Notes: generated by a model from the letters alone, not told the origin. A stretch of DNA of 64,000 nucleotides from Catenovulum maritimum (GCF_001050375.1 NZ_KQ130485.1:62001-126000); one strand, 5' to 3'. Numbered from the stretch's first letter, positions 1-9,865 are shown. Numbers and translations: made by a program.

Positions 1-1326
1 TACGATTCTAGATTCAATCGTGACCTGTTTAACCGGAATATCTAAAATATCGATTAATTTTCTAACGTTCGCAATACTCTCTTGGGTATCTTTTATTAAT
101 AAGGTATTGGTTCTTTCATCAACAGAGATAGCGCCTCTTGAAGAAACCATGTTCGTATCTTGGCTTTTAAGCATGTCAGCAATTTGAGTCGCTTTGGCAT
201 AGTTAATTTGAATAAATTCAGAATATAGAGGTGATAGCTCAGAAACTTGTTTTTTGGATTCAAGCTCTCTTGCTTCTCGAGCAGCTATCTCATCACTTGG
301 CGCAACTAATAAGATGCTACCATCCATTCGTTTATCTAAGCCTTTAATCTTCAATATAATATCTAATGCTTGATCCCAAGGCACACCATCTAGTCTAAGG
401 GTTACATTACCGCTAACTGAATCACTCGTCACTAAGTTGAAGCCGTTATAATCCGCAATAATCTGCAATACAGTGCGAACCGAAATGTCTTGAAAGTTAA
501 GCGATATTGGAGAGCCAACATATTTTTCAGACTCTAATGGATTCGATTTTGCTTTGGCTTTATTGATTTCAATTGAGAAAATATTATCAATTTGTTGGTA
601 CTGATAGCTGAAATCCTTCTGAATGTTAATTTCAACTCTGGTTTGGTTGGTGTCTTTAAAAGTTTCAACACTTTGTACAAGGGTACCGAAGTCAGTGACA
701 TCCATGTGATATAAAAGATCATCTAATATATCTGTATCATGGAAGGATATTATTAATTTTTTCTGCTTTTCAATGACATTAACTGCAGCGGTTTTGGTTT
801 TTAAGAAGACTAAAACTCGACCAGATTTATCTACACCTTGGCGAAAGTCAATTGCTTGAATCTTATTGAGGTAAGCAGCTTGGTTTTTATTATTTTTAAC
901 AACCTCAGTAAATCCAGCATTGTCAGATATGTGAATATAAAATTTATTTCCAGTAAAACGGGTTTGATAAATTTTTAATGAATCTAATAAAATATCAATT
1001 TGAACATTATTACCAATTTGCTTAGTTTCAATTGATTCGACACCCGCTAACTCGACCGGAATCGATTTTAAATACTGCTCGAAGCTAATATTTGGGATAT
1101 CAATTTGGATACGCGCAGGCTTATTTAATACCTGGACAACTGGCTCATTTCGTAAAGTTTGGTCAAATACAAACTCAATTTCGGTTTCTCCAGCCATAAT
1201 TGGGTTATATCGGATCTCGTACAACATGGTATTGGCAAATGCTAATTTAGAGCCAATACCCCACAGAAAAACCAGAGCTAATAAGTATTTCCATACTGTT
1301 ATTAAATTCACTGTACATCTTTTCAT
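1..1326 (-). CDS. pilQ: Type IV pilus secretin PilQ (3' part missing)
   Basis: Outer-membrane secretin through which type IV pili leave the cell. The frame starts at the ATG at 1326 and stays open to the window edge, giving about 442 codons; the C-terminal secretin barrel lies outside. A signal peptide ends near residue 30 (SKLAFA). AMIN-type beta domains follow, then the STN/secretin-N region with motifs such as LNFQDISVRTVLQIIADYN and INYAKATQIADML. The start is one base beyond the pilP stop, so it is the last gene of the pilMNOPQ operon. I read this frame directly from the minus strand. Identification is strong; total length is unknown. Confidence 0.93.
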   Translation of the reverse strand, partial: MKRCTVNLITVWKYLLALVFLWGIGSKLAFANTMLYEIRYNPIMAGETEIEFVFDQTLRNEPVVQVLNKPARIQIDIPNISFEQYLKSIPVELAGVESIETKQIGNNVQIDILLDSLKIYQTRFTGNKFYIHISDNAGFTEVVKNNKNQAAYLNKIQAIDFRQGVDKSGRVLVFLKTKTAAVNVIEKQKKLIISFHDTDILDDLLYHMDVTDFGTLVQSVETFKDTNQTRVEINIQKDFSYQYQQIDNIFSIEINKAKAKSNPLESEKYVGSPISLNFQDISVRTVLQIIADYNGFNLVTSDSVSGNVTLRLDGVPWDQALDIILKIKGLDKRMDGSILLVAPSDEIAAREARELESKKQVSELSPLYSEFIQINYAKATQIADMLKSQDTNMVSSRGAISVDERTNTLLIKDTQESIANVRKLIDILDIPVKQVTIESRIV

Positions 1327-1327
1327 A

Positions 1328-1867
1328 TTAATTATTTCCCGAACGAGGATCTGTTGCCAAGATCGTCAACTCAGCTTTCCTATAAGCCCAACAACCAGTG
1401 CCATCGGGTACCATCTCTTTTATATATATCGCATCTGTTGTGATGCGCTCAATTTTTCCATGAAATAAACCAAGGAAATCTCCAGCTTTAACTCTAAACA
1501 AACGACCATCATTGGCAACAGCTAAAGCATATAAGTTGGATTCGTTACCCAAAGTTCCCTGCATCTTAATGCTATCCAGAGGATATTGCTCTAAAGGGTG
1601 TTTGGTACGAGCATAATCAGGTTGTAAGCAATTTAAGTTTTCAACCGCTTGCTCTTGCAACAATTCTGGTTCAGGTTCAATAAATGGGCTACGTAACCCA
1701 CTAACCGAATACTCAAAGCTGGCAAACTCTTCAATCGTCGGCATATCTTCAATATTAGGTTGAGTCGTTGCTTTCACCTGATCGGTAAATACTTGTAAAT
1801 CAGAAATATCCTTACCACAACCCGTAATAAACAAGCATAGCATTAATATATAGATTAAGGTCTTCAT
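1328..1867 (-). CDS. pilP: Type IV pilus assembly lipoprotein PilP
   Basis: Inner-membrane lipoprotein that connects the PilN/PilO dimer to the PilQ secretin in the type IV pilus alignment complex. The 179-residue product has a lipoprotein signal with lipobox FITGC at residues 14-18. A proline/glutamate-rich linker follows (residues 40-80), then a beta domain containing LEQYPLDSIKMQGTLG, the conserved PilP core motif. The start overlaps the pilO stop by 4 bases (ATGA), implying translational coupling. Length and order match gammaproteobacterial PilP. Confidence 0.93.
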   Translation of the reverse strand: MKTLIYILMLCLFITGCGKDISDLQVFTDQVKATTQPNIEDMPTIEEFASFEYSVSGLRSPFIEPEPELLQEQAVENLNCLQPDYARTKHPLEQYPLDSIKMQGTLGNESNLYALAVANDGRLFRVKAGDFLGLFHGKIERITTDAIYIKEMVPDGTGCWAYRKAELTILATDPRSGNN

Positions 1868-2469
1868 TTTGCGACCACCTCTTTATACCTATATGTTTTT
1901 GCCAATAATTTTAAAATGAGTACGTCATTTCCGGTGTTGTCGATGGTAAAGTCATGTAGGGTAACAATTCTAGGTAGCGCAGCTACTCGACTTAAAAACT
2001 CGCCAAATTCATGATAACCGCCTACAACTTCAAGCCTAAGTGGTAGTTCAGTATAGAACTCTCTTTCAATTTCCGCTTCCCAGTTTATCTTGTTAAAAGA
2101 TAAACCACTTGTTGTGCCCACATAAGTTATATCGTCAAGTAAACCAGGGGTTTCACTAGCCGTTGGTAACCGTTTCAGGAGCTCGGCAAAGTTTTTCTCC
2201 ATTTCTTCCATTTGAGATTTATACGCGTCGGCATTTAATGCGATTTGATACTTTGTTTGGAATTGAAATTTAAGCTGGGCTTCTTGATCTGTTACATCTT
2301 GATATTTTTTTATATTGTCACTGACCATTAAGTTGTAGGCTAAAATTGCAGTGATGACAGCAACAACAACAGCAAAAAATATTTTAACAATATTGGGCCA
2401 AGCCCCCATATTATTAAAATCGAGTTCAAGTTCTTTAAGGTCAGCTAAATCAATATTTTTCCAGTCCAT
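1864..2469 (-). CDS. pilO: Type IV pilus inner-membrane protein PilO
   Basis: Bitopic inner-membrane protein that heterodimerises with PilN and holds PilP in the type IV pilus alignment complex. The 201 residues comprise a short cytoplasmic N-terminus, one membrane helix (about residues 28-48), a periplasmic coiled coil (about 55-100) and a ferredoxin-like domain ending in LKLLAKTYRYKE. The segment LLKRLPTASETPGLLDDI is typical of the family. The initiation codon overlaps the pilN stop, so the gene is translationally coupled to its partner. Confidence 0.93.
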   Translation of the reverse strand: MDWKNIDLADLKELELDFNNMGAWPNIVKIFFAVVVAVITAILAYNLMVSDNIKKYQDVTDQEAQLKFQFQTKYQIALNADAYKSQMEEMEKNFAELLKRLPTASETPGLLDDITYVGTTSGLSFNKINWEAEIEREFYTELPLRLEVVGGYHEFGEFLSRVAALPRIVTLHDFTIDNTGNDVLILKLLAKTYRYKEVVAK

Positions 2470-3050
2470 TATTTAGCTCCCGATTTGTCTTTTTGTGTAT
2501 TCAACTGAACATCTTGAATTTGCATAGACATAGAAAACTCACTCAACAAACGAGCTGTTTTCTCATTCGCCGTAATGATTGAATTTAAGACAGGGGTCTC
2601 TAATAAGTACGATGACTCAACTTGGCGCATTAAAGATGAAACGCGATTATTGGATTCGGTTTTACCCGTTATCGCCACATTCTCAGCATTTTTTTTCAAA
2701 TCAACTAAGTAAATTCCAGCAGGCACAACTTTAACTAACTCATCCATGATTTGAGCACCTAAATTTCGGTTTCTTTGCAAGTCTGCAATTAACTCCATTC
2801 GTTGCTCTAAGTCGTTTCTTTTTGCTTTTAAGTCTTTTATCTCTTTTATTTTAGAATCCAACACTGCGATTTCGGTTAATAAGTATTGATTTCTATATTC
2901 TTGGTTATCGATTAAAAGGTTATAGTAAGAATTAACTAAACTCATGATAATAAAAGCAATTAGCGCAGAAAAAGCGAGTATAGCCAAATATTCATTTTGT
3001 CGGCGTTTTTTAAGTTGCTCACGCCATGGCAGGAGGTTTATATGTGGCAT
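2469..3050 (-). CDS. pilN: Type IV pilus inner-membrane protein PilN
   Basis: Bitopic inner-membrane partner of PilO. The N-terminus carries INLLPWRE (residues 4-11), the peptide that docks into cytoplasmic PilM. A membrane helix (about 22-42), a coiled coil (about 55-95) and a periplasmic ferredoxin-like domain follow. The protein is 193 residues, usual for the family. The start lies inside the end of pilM (13-base overlap), so the two interacting proteins are coupled in translation. The conserved docking peptide confirms this start. Confidence 0.94.
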   Translation of the reverse strand: MPHINLLPWREQLKKRRQNEYLAILAFSALIAFIIMSLVNSYYNLLIDNQEYRNQYLLTEIAVLDSKIKEIKDLKAKRNDLEQRMELIADLQRNRNLGAQIMDELVKVVPAGIYLVDLKKNAENVAITGKTESNNRVSSLMRQVESSYLLETPVLNSIITANEKTARLLSEFSMSMQIQDVQLNTQKDKSGAK

Positions 3051-4117
3051 TCGCTAAAGCTCCTCATAGCCAAGCCAGCAGCAACCATGTATTTAGGTTC
3101 GTGTTTCTTAACTAATTCAAGGTCTATACCTGAATCTATTTCTAAATTAGAAATAGGTTCCGCAATCGCACATGCAATGCCTAATTCGTCTTCTATTATT
3201 TGCTGTATGCCTTCAACTAAAGCAGTTCCACCAGATAAAATGATAAAGTCCAATTTCTCTTCAGTGTGGGCTGTTAAAAACATTTGAATCGCACGTCTAA
3301 TTTGTTGTACAACTGCGGTTTGGAAAGGTGCTAAAACTTCAAATTGATAACCTTCGGGTAATTCTGAGTGTTGTTTGGCTAATTCGGCTTCTTCTGGCGT
3401 TTTTCCATAATAGTTTATGATATTTTTAGTATAAACATCACCGCCAAATGATTGATCTCGAGTATATAGAATTTCCCCTGATTTCATAACACTCATCAAG
3501 GTCATATTGGCGCCAATATCGACAACACCAATTAATCCATCCTGATACTCTTCTGGAACTTGCTGCTGGCATAAATCGTAAGCTCTCGATAAAGCGTAAG
3601 ATTCAACATCAACCACTTTAGCTGACCAGCCCGCAATTTCTAAAGCTGCAACTCTAGATTCGACACTCTCAGTTCGAGCTGCGCTCAATAAAATATTAAC
3701 TTTACTCGGATCTGCAGCATTTTCTCCCATCCGCTCGAAGTCTAAACTCACTTCTTCAATAGGGTATGGGATTAAACTATCGGCTTCGATTTCGATCTGG
3801 GAAGCTAATTCATCATCGGAGAAACTGGCATCCATAAAGATAGTTTTGGTTATGACTGTAGAGCCAGAAACAGCAACTGATACCTGTTTGTATTGCTTCG
3901 GGAATTTTTTTCGCAAACGCGATAAAACTTTACCGATAGCTTCGATATCTTGAAGATCACGCTCATTTACCGCATCCTTAGGCAATGTATCAATTGCACA
4001 TTGGAGCAGTTTATAGCCGGCGTCCGTATTTTCGAGCAATACTGATTTTATAGAGTGAGAGCCTATGTCTACTCCTATCAATAATGCATTTTTTCTTCCT
4101 AACAATTCCGCTAACAT
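3038..4117 (-). CDS. pilM: Type IV pilus actin-like ATPase PilM
   Basis: Cytoplasmic FtsA/actin-fold protein that binds the N-terminus of PilN and links the pilus alignment complex to the cytoplasm. The nucleotide-binding phosphate-1 loop is visible as VDIGSHSIKSVLL near residue 16. Phosphate-2 is GLIGVVDIGANMT, and the adenosine loop is FIILSGGTALVEGI. At 359 residues it is full length. It is the first gene of the pil operon and diverges from mrcA across about 155 bp, an arrangement common in gammaproteobacteria (family knowledge). Confidence 0.95.
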   Translation of the reverse strand: MLAELLGRKNALLIGVDIGSHSIKSVLLENTDAGYKLLQCAIDTLPKDAVNERDLQDIEAIGKVLSRLRKKFPKQYKQVSVAVSGSTVITKTIFMDASFSDDELASQIEIEADSLIPYPIEEVSLDFERMGENAADPSKVNILLSAARTESVESRVAALEIAGWSAKVVDVESYALSRAYDLCQQQVPEEYQDGLIGVVDIGANMTLMSVMKSGEILYTRDQSFGGDVYTKNIINYYGKTPEEAELAKQHSELPEGYQFEVLAPFQTAVVQQIRRAIQMFLTAHTEEKLDFIILSGGTALVEGIQQIIEDELGIACAIAEPISNLEIDSGIDLELVKKHEPKYMVAAGLAMRSFSECHI

Positions 4118-4222
4118 AAAAAAACCGTATAATTGTTATTATTTTTTCCACATACAATATTAATGCAAAATGACAAAATGTCTTCATCATTATGCGTTAT
4201 ATTGTGACTCGTAACACTTACT

Positions 4223-4245
4223 TTGTGTTTTTAGACTAAACACAA
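4223..4245. repeat. Inverted repeat upstream of mrcA
   Basis: A perfect 8-bp inverted repeat, TTGTGTTT and AAACACAA, separated by 7 bases, sits 28 bases before the mrcA GTG in the pilM-mrcA divergent region. It could be an operator or a leader hairpin. No known regulator motif was recognised. Confidence 0.35.
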
Positions 4246-4272
4246 GCCAAAAACTAAGCTTTAGGTGAATCC

Positions 4273-6702
4273 GTGAAAAAAACTGCCAAGTACCTCTTTT
4301 ACCTTGTAATCGCTGGCTTTTTAGCTGCTTGTATAGGTATTTATTCTTTATATATATATGTAAAAGATGATTTACCATCGGTAGAAGTTCTTAAAGATGT
4401 TGAATTTCAAACACCAATGAAGGTCTATTCTGCTGACGGCAAACTTATCTCTCAATTCGGCGAAAAAAGAAGAATTCCGCTGTCATATGAAGAAATACCA
4501 CAAGATCTAATCAACGCTCTACTCGCAACTGAAGATTCCCGTTTTTACCAACATAATGGCGTTGATTTTATCGGCATATTGCGAGCAGCCTTTACAGTAT
4601 TGACCACAGGGCAAAAAAAGCAAGGTGCAAGTACATTAACTATGCAAGTAGCTCGAGGTTTCTTCTTAACTCGTGACAAAACCTACATAAGAAAAATAAA
4701 AGAAGTATTTATTGCACTGCATATTGAGAGAGAGTTGACCAAAAATGAAATTTTAACTCTTTATATCAATAAAATGGAACTTGGTAACCGTGCATTTGGC
4801 TTTGGCGCAGCCGCAAAAGTTTATTATGGCAAATCAATTGAAGAACTAGATATAACCCAAATAGCCATGCTCACTGGATTATTAAAAGCGCCTACAGCCT
4901 ATAATCCATTAAGAAACAAAGAGCGAGCCATGTTTAGACGTAACACTGTGCTATGGCGTCTTAAAGAAACAAATTACATTACAGAAGAAATCTACCAAAC
5001 AGCAATTCAGCAACCTCTAACAGCCAAGTTTCATGGTGCTCAAATCGAATTTGATGCACCTTATATAGCTGAAATGGTTCGCCAAGAAATGATCGATTTA
5101 TACGGCGACAAAGCTTATACCCAAGGCTTACAAGTTTATACCAGCATTACGGCAGACAATCAGAATGCTGCAATTAAAGCTGTGAGACAAAATCTACATA
5201 ACTATGATGAACGCCACGGCTTAAGAGAAAACACAAACTTTTTATGGCAGGAAGAGGAAGAAGTACCAACGCAACAAGCGCTAATCGAAAAATTACAATC
5301 ATACAAAGACTTTGGTTTGCTAGAAAATGTAGTCGTCACCCAAATAGATGAAGAAAATAAACATTTCATTTTCCTGCGCAAAAGTGGCGACTTAGGCATA
5401 GTCAAATGGGAAAATATGGAATGGGCTAAGCCTTTTATAGATGACGATAAAACAGGCCCAGCTCCAACCACAGTTAGCGAAGTAGTCAATTTAGGTCAAG
5501 TCGTTAGCATAAGAGCAACCGATTCAGGTTGGCGTCTTGCTCAATTTCCAGCGGCCAGTGCAGCTTTTATAGCCATAAACCCAACCACAGGTGAAATTCA
5601 AGCTCTTGTAGGCGGTTATGACTTTAGGCAAAGTGAATTTAATAGAGTTACTCAAGCTGTAAGGCAAGTAGGTTCAAATATAAAACCTTTCCTCTACTCT
5701 GCGGCTTTAGAACATGGCTTTACCCTAGCAAGTATCATTAATGACGCTCCAATCAACCAATGGGATAGAAGTCAGGGTACAGCTTGGCGTCCTAAGAATT
5801 CGCCAGCTATATATGACGGACCAATCAGAATGAAAGTTGCGTTGGCAAAATCTAAAAACGTTGTGTCGGTCAGATTATTAAGAGCGATAGGTGTCAATAA
5901 TGTAATCGACCATTTAAGCCAATTTGGTTTCGAACGGGATCAATTAAAACCAAATGAATCTTTGGCATTAGGATCAGCGTCATTTACACCTTTACAACTC
6001 GCTTCTGCATTTACCGCTTTCGCTAATAAAGGTATTACAACCCAGCCTTATTTAATCTCAAAAATCTTAGATTCTGACGATCATATACTATTTGAAACAG
6101 CACCGACTTTAACTTGTGAGCCTGATTGTGAACTAGCGAATAGTCAAGTTGATGAAGATAATAGAGCGGTTTCAGAACAAAATGCATTTTTAATTGCCGA
6201 CGCTATGAAGAGTACGATTTGGGGTGGTGGCAGCTGGGCTAATAATACAGGTTGGAACGGTACAGGGTGGCGAGCACAATCACTTAAACGTAGAGACTTA
6301 GGCGGTAAAACAGGTACAACTAATGAAGCCAAAGACACTTGGTTTACTGGCTATGGTCCTAATGTTATTGCAACTAGTTGGGTTGGTTTTGATGATAATA
6401 ACCGTTCACTCGGTAAAGAATCTGGCGCGACCGCTGCATTGCCAGCATGGATAACTTACATGCAAACCGCCCTTGCCAATTCACCTAAAAACTACACGCC
6501 GATACCTGAAAATATAATCACAGCTAGAATAGATCAAGAAACAGGCAAACTAACCCACAAAACTAATTATACGGCTGACTTTGAATATTTTATTAAAGGA
6601 ACAGAGCCAACTCAGTATATAGAGTCTGCACCTAAAGTGGATATTTTAACCGCAGAGCATGCTGGAGAGGTCGTAGAAGTAGAGCAAGAGGAAATATTCT
6701 AA
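4273..6702 (+). CDS. mrcA: Bifunctional penicillin-binding protein 1A
   Basis: Inner-membrane enzyme that polymerises lipid II (glycosyltransferase) and cross-links stem peptides (transpeptidase). A membrane anchor (about residues 8-30) is followed by a GT51 domain with catalytic Glu87 in ATEDSRFYQH and the GASTLTMQVAR motif. An OB-like insertion comes next, then the transpeptidase with Ser468 in SNIK, Ser527 in SKN and Lys679 in KTGTT. The protein is 809 residues, within the usual 800-850. The start is a GTG preceded by AGGTG five bases upstream; no better ATG exists. It diverges from pilM. Confidence 0.95.
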   Translation: MKKTAKYLFYLVIAGFLAACIGIYSLYIYVKDDLPSVEVLKDVEFQTPMKVYSADGKLISQFGEKRRIPLSYEEIPQDLINALLATEDSRFYQHNGVDFIGILRAAFTVLTTGQKKQGASTLTMQVARGFFLTRDKTYIRKIKEVFIALHIERELTKNEILTLYINKMELGNRAFGFGAAAKVYYGKSIEELDITQIAMLTGLLKAPTAYNPLRNKERAMFRRNTVLWRLKETNYITEEIYQTAIQQPLTAKFHGAQIEFDAPYIAEMVRQEMIDLYGDKAYTQGLQVYTSITADNQNAAIKAVRQNLHNYDERHGLRENTNFLWQEEEEVPTQQALIEKLQSYKDFGLLENVVVTQIDEENKHFIFLRKSGDLGIVKWENMEWAKPFIDDDKTGPAPTTVSEVVNLGQVVSIRATDSGWRLAQFPAASAAFIAINPTTGEIQALVGGYDFRQSEFNRVTQAVRQVGSNIKPFLYSAALEHGFTLASIINDAPINQWDRSQGTAWRPKNSPAIYDGPIRMKVALAKSKNVVSVRLLRAIGVNNVIDHLSQFGFERDQLKPNESLALGSASFTPLQLASAFTAFANKGITTQPYLISKILDSDDHILFETAPTLTCEPDCELANSQVDEDNRAVSEQNAFLIADAMKSTIWGGGSWANNTGWNGTGWRAQSLKRRDLGGKTGTTNEAKDTWFTGYGPNVIATSWVGFDDNNRSLGKESGATAALPAWITYMQTALANSPKNYTPIPENIITARIDQETGKLTHKTNYTADFEYFIKGTEPTQYIESAPKVDILTAEHAGEVVEVEQEEIF

Positions 6703-6840
6703 GTTGTAATAACTTTACAAAAACTAGCAAAAGTTAAGAATGTGAAGCGACTAAGTTAACGTAATATAAACCCTGACATTCCTGTATTTATAAATGACGC
6801 ATTGATAAATACACACTAGAAATTAATGGCAAGGTTTATT

Positions 6841-8379
6841 ATGAAACTAAGTTTAATCGCACGCAGTGCAATTGTGACTAGTGCAATTGCACTTGCAGCA
6901 TGCTCAGCAACTAGCATGACTGAATCTAAAGATTCTTCGCTTCTTAATAAGGTAGCAGAGAAGCCTCCTATGGGTTGGAATAGCTTTGATGCTTATGACA
7001 GCGCAATAACCGAAGAAGAATACAGAAAAACCGTCGACTTTATGGCAGAAAACCTTAAAGAACATGGTTGGGAATATGCTGTAATCGATTATGTTTGGTG
7101 GAATAAAGATCCAGGCGGTTGGAACACCAAAGAAAAACATGTACGTCGCTACGGTCATCCTAATATTCGTTTAAATCAAGATGGTTCAATGAAATATCCT
7201 GAGTTTGTAACTATGGATGAATATGGCCGTTTACTCCCAGCTCCAGAACGTTTTCCATCGTCTGCGGGCGGTAAAGGCTTCAAACCTTTAGCTGATTATG
7301 TTCATTCAAAAGGTTTAAAATTTGGTATTCACATTATGCGCGGTATTCACCGCCATGCTTACTACGAAAACAAACCCGTTTTAGGCACCAATTTAACCGC
7401 TAAAGATATCGTAAAATACGAAGATAACGCGGCTTGGATGAACAATATGTTCGGTGTTGATATACGCAACGAAGGCTCACAAGAATATTACGATTCAATC
7501 TTTAAGCTTTACGCTGAATGGGGTGTAGATTACATCAAAGCTGATGACATGATGGGCAACTGTGGTACACCTTTCTTTGGCTATTCTGCAGGAGAAATCG
7601 AAATGATGCGCAAAGCAATCGACAATTCAGGTCGACCTATGGTGTTAAGTATGTCTTGCGGAGAAGCGCCCATAGCACATGCAAATCATTTAGCGAAAAA
7701 TGTAAATATGTGGCGTATTTCAGCTGATTTCTGGGATAAGTGGAAAGACTTAAGCCGTAGCTTCCAATTGCTAGATAAATGGTCTCCTTTTATAGGTGAA
7801 AATACTTGGCCTGATGCAGACATGATCCCATTTGGACACATATCTCTGGATGGTCGTCCACACGGTCCAGATCGCATGTCTAAGTTCACTATACCGGAAC
7901 ATTACACATTAATGACTTTATTCAGCATGGGCCGCTCACCATTAATGATAGGTGCCGACTTATTATCTACCCCTATGGAAACAATTGATACTTTCTTCAA
8001 AAATGATGAAGTTTTATATGTAAATCAGAACAGTACCAATAATCGTCAAGTTATCCGTATTGATAAAGAATTTTCAGATAAAGTAGATGATTACCATGCG
8101 GTATGGATAGCTGAAGATCCAGCTAACGGCGATTACTTCGTGGCGCTATTCAACCTGTCTGATAAAGCTAAGGCTGTTACTTTTGAGTTTGACATGGAAG
8201 ACATACGCGGTTCATACAAGGTTCGTGATTTATGGCAAGGCAAAGATATAGGTGAAGCGACGATTAAATTCACTCGTGAATTACCACCGCACGGAGCAGG
8301 CTTGTATCGCTTTAGTCGTATCCCGGGCTCATCTGAAGCTTGGATACCTCCAACACGAGAAAAAAACCAAACACAATAA
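6841..8379 (+). CDS. GH27-family glycosidase, lipoprotein (alpha-galactosidase-like)
   Basis: Probable envelope-anchored glycosidase acting on terminal alpha-galactoside or related (for example beta-L-arabinopyranoside) residues; substrate not determined. The clan-D TIM barrel opens with PPMGWNSFDAY. The GH27 nucleophile motif is seen as VDYIKADD (Asp235 from this start) and the acid/base as WRISADFWD (Asp296). A C-terminal beta-sandwich follows and the product ends PPHGAGLYRFSR plus a short tail. The reading frame could start at 6826, but ATG 6841 has AAGG six bases upstream and begins a lipoprotein signal (lipobox LAAC), so it is preferred. It stands alone, with no transporter or regulator beside it. 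Confidence 0.85.
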   Translation: MKLSLIARSAIVTSAIALAACSATSMTESKDSSLLNKVAEKPPMGWNSFDAYDSAITEEEYRKTVDFMAENLKEHGWEYAVIDYVWWNKDPGGWNTKEKHVRRYGHPNIRLNQDGSMKYPEFVTMDEYGRLLPAPERFPSSAGGKGFKPLADYVHSKGLKFGIHIMRGIHRHAYYENKPVLGTNLTAKDIVKYEDNAAWMNNMFGVDIRNEGSQEYYDSIFKLYAEWGVDYIKADDMMGNCGTPFFGYSAGEIEMMRKAIDNSGRPMVLSMSCGEAPIAHANHLAKNVNMWRISADFWDKWKDLSRSFQLLDKWSPFIGENTWPDADMIPFGHISLDGRPHGPDRMSKFTIPEHYTLMTLFSMGRSPLMIGADLLSTPMETIDTFFKNDEVLYVNQNSTNNRQVIRIDKEFSDKVDDYHAVWIAEDPANGDYFVALFNLSDKAKAVTFEFDMEDIRGSYKVRDLWQGKDIGEATIKFTRELPPHGAGLYRFSRIPGSSEAWIPPTREKNQTQ

Positions 8380-8410
8380 TTTTAAGTAGTTAACTTCCCC
8401 CCTAAAACGA

Positions 8411-8440
8411 ATAAAGCCGCATCTGCGGCTTTATTTTTAA
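8411..8440 (+). terminator. Rho-independent terminator after the GH27 gene
   Basis: A 10-bp perfect stem (ATAAAGCCGC / GCGGCTTTAT) with a 4-base loop is followed by a T-run, 31 bases after the glycosidase stop. Confidence 0.85.
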
Positions 8441-8498
8441 TCTATCTCTGGCGCAGCTAACTTAATAAATATGCGCTTTCAGAACTAAAAAATTCGAC

Positions 8499-9107
8499 TT
8501 AGCTTTCTAGTGCAGCTTTGTCATACCATTGATCTAATTTATTTCTTAATAGATCGACTCCAACACCTGAAGTAGATGAAAATGCTTCAACCTGGACATC
8601 GCCACCAAAAGCTTTACTTGCTTCTCTGATTTTAAGTACAGTCGATTTTCGCGCACCTTGCTTTAATTTATCAGCCTTAGTGAGTAATACCATAACAGGC
8701 AAATCACTATCGACCGCCCAATAAATTAAATCTTGGTCTAAATCTTTCATTGGATGTCGAATATCCATTAATACAACCAAGCCACGTAAACATTCACGTT
8801 TTTGTAAATATTCACCTAAAGCTTTTTGCCACTTCAGCTTCATATCCATTGGAACTTTAGCAAAACCATAGCCGGGTAAATCAATCAATCGTCGATCTTG
8901 AGCAAACTCAAACACATTAATTAGCTGAGTACGCCCTGGCGTTTTACTGGTTCGAGCTAAACTCTTCTGCTGAGTTAGCCGGTTTAATGCACTCGATTTC
9001 CCCGCATTTGAGCGCCCAGCAAAAGCGACTTCATATCCGGTGTCGGCTGGCATTTTAGATATATTCGGGGCGCTAGTAGTAAATACAGCTTGTTTATAAT
9101 CAATCAC
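8499..9107 (-). CDS. engB: Ribosome biogenesis GTPase EngB (YsxC/YihA)
   Basis: Essential TrmE-Era class GTPase needed for late assembly of the 50S ribosomal subunit. Motifs seen: G1 GRSNAGKS (residues 31-38), G2 region TPGRTQ, G3 DLPGYG and G4 TKADK. The length (202) matches the E. coli protein. It is a single gene that converges with the GH27 gene and diverges from the cyclase-like gene; its start is only 17 bases from the alternative upstream end of that frame. Confidence 0.95.
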   Translation of the reverse strand: MIDYKQAVFTTSAPNISKMPADTGYEVAFAGRSNAGKSSALNRLTQQKSLARTSKTPGRTQLINVFEFAQDRRLIDLPGYGFAKVPMDMKLKWQKALGEYLQKRECLRGLVVLMDIRHPMKDLDQDLIYWAVDSDLPVMVLLTKADKLKQGARKSTVLKIREASKAFGGDVQVEAFSSTSGVGVDLLRNKLDQWYDKAALES

Positions 9108-9268
9108 AGTTCGCTCCTACAAATTTGCAGCTAAGTCTAACCATTTTTAACGCTATTACCAGCAAAGACTATATTTATATCCCAATCTTATTCACAGTAC
9201 AGAGCTCAATATGCTACATTTTACATAACGAGAATAAAATTCATCTTTGTAATAGATACGGAATTTAC

Positions 9269-9865
9269 ATGCCTAATTTTACCAACTTCTTATCAGACTA
9301 TTTCGCTGCAGAAAATAAAACGAAGCAGCTTGCAATAGAGGACCAACTTTGGGCCGAATATGGAACCCAAGGCGCTGTAATGATAATGGATATGTCAGGC
9401 TTTTCCCTAGTAACTCAAAGATACGGCATAGTTTACTATTTATCTATGATCCATAGAATGCAGCAAATAACCAAGCCGACAATTGAAAAATATAATGGTC
9501 AGGTTGTTAAGTTTGTTGCTGATAATGTCTTCGCTAGATTTCCAACAACTGCTGAAGCAATTGAATCGGCAATCGAAATTAACCACTTGCTCAATTTAGA
9601 AAACGCAAAAACACCCGACTTATGGGATATCCAAGTTTCTGCAGGTATAGATTTTGGTAAATTTTTATTAACCAATTCTAATGATTACTTTGGCGATGTA
9701 GTCAATAAAGCCAGTAAACTAGGTGAAGATATAGCCCGCGGTGGTGAAATTCTAGTTACAGCGAGCGCAATGGATACCGTAAAAAATAGAGAGAAATTTC
9801 AAACCGAGGCATTAGAGTTTAATATTTCAGGCATAAAACTAGACACATACTCTATCTCTTACTAA
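9269..9865 (+). CDS. Small soluble class III nucleotidyl-cyclase-domain protein
   Basis: Stand-alone adenylate/guanylate-cyclase catalytic domain of 198 residues. The two metal-binding aspartates are present exactly 44 residues apart: Asp41 in MDMSGFS and Asp85 in KFVADNVF. The glycine/asparagine motif reads GDVVNKASKLG, where the usual transition-state Arg (NxxxR) is Lys150. Activity and nucleotide specificity are therefore uncertain. The frame extends upstream to 9125, but the alignable domain begins just after the ATG at 9269 and the upstream residues look non-coding. It neighbours a large signalling operon on the other strand. Confidence 0.7.
   Translation: MPNFTNFLSDYFAAENKTKQLAIEDQLWAEYGTQGAVMIMDMSGFSLVTQRYGIVYYLSMIHRMQQITKPTIEKYNGQVVKFVADNVFARFPTTAEAIESAIEINHLLNLENAKTPDLWDIQVSAGIDFGKFLLTNSNDYFGDVVNKASKLGEDIARGGEILVTASAMDTVKNREKFQTEALEFNISGIKLDTYSISY

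Noticed and set aside
2997-3287. Plus-strand reading frame across pilN/pilM
   Set aside because: Opposite to two well-identified overlapping pil genes; no family features.
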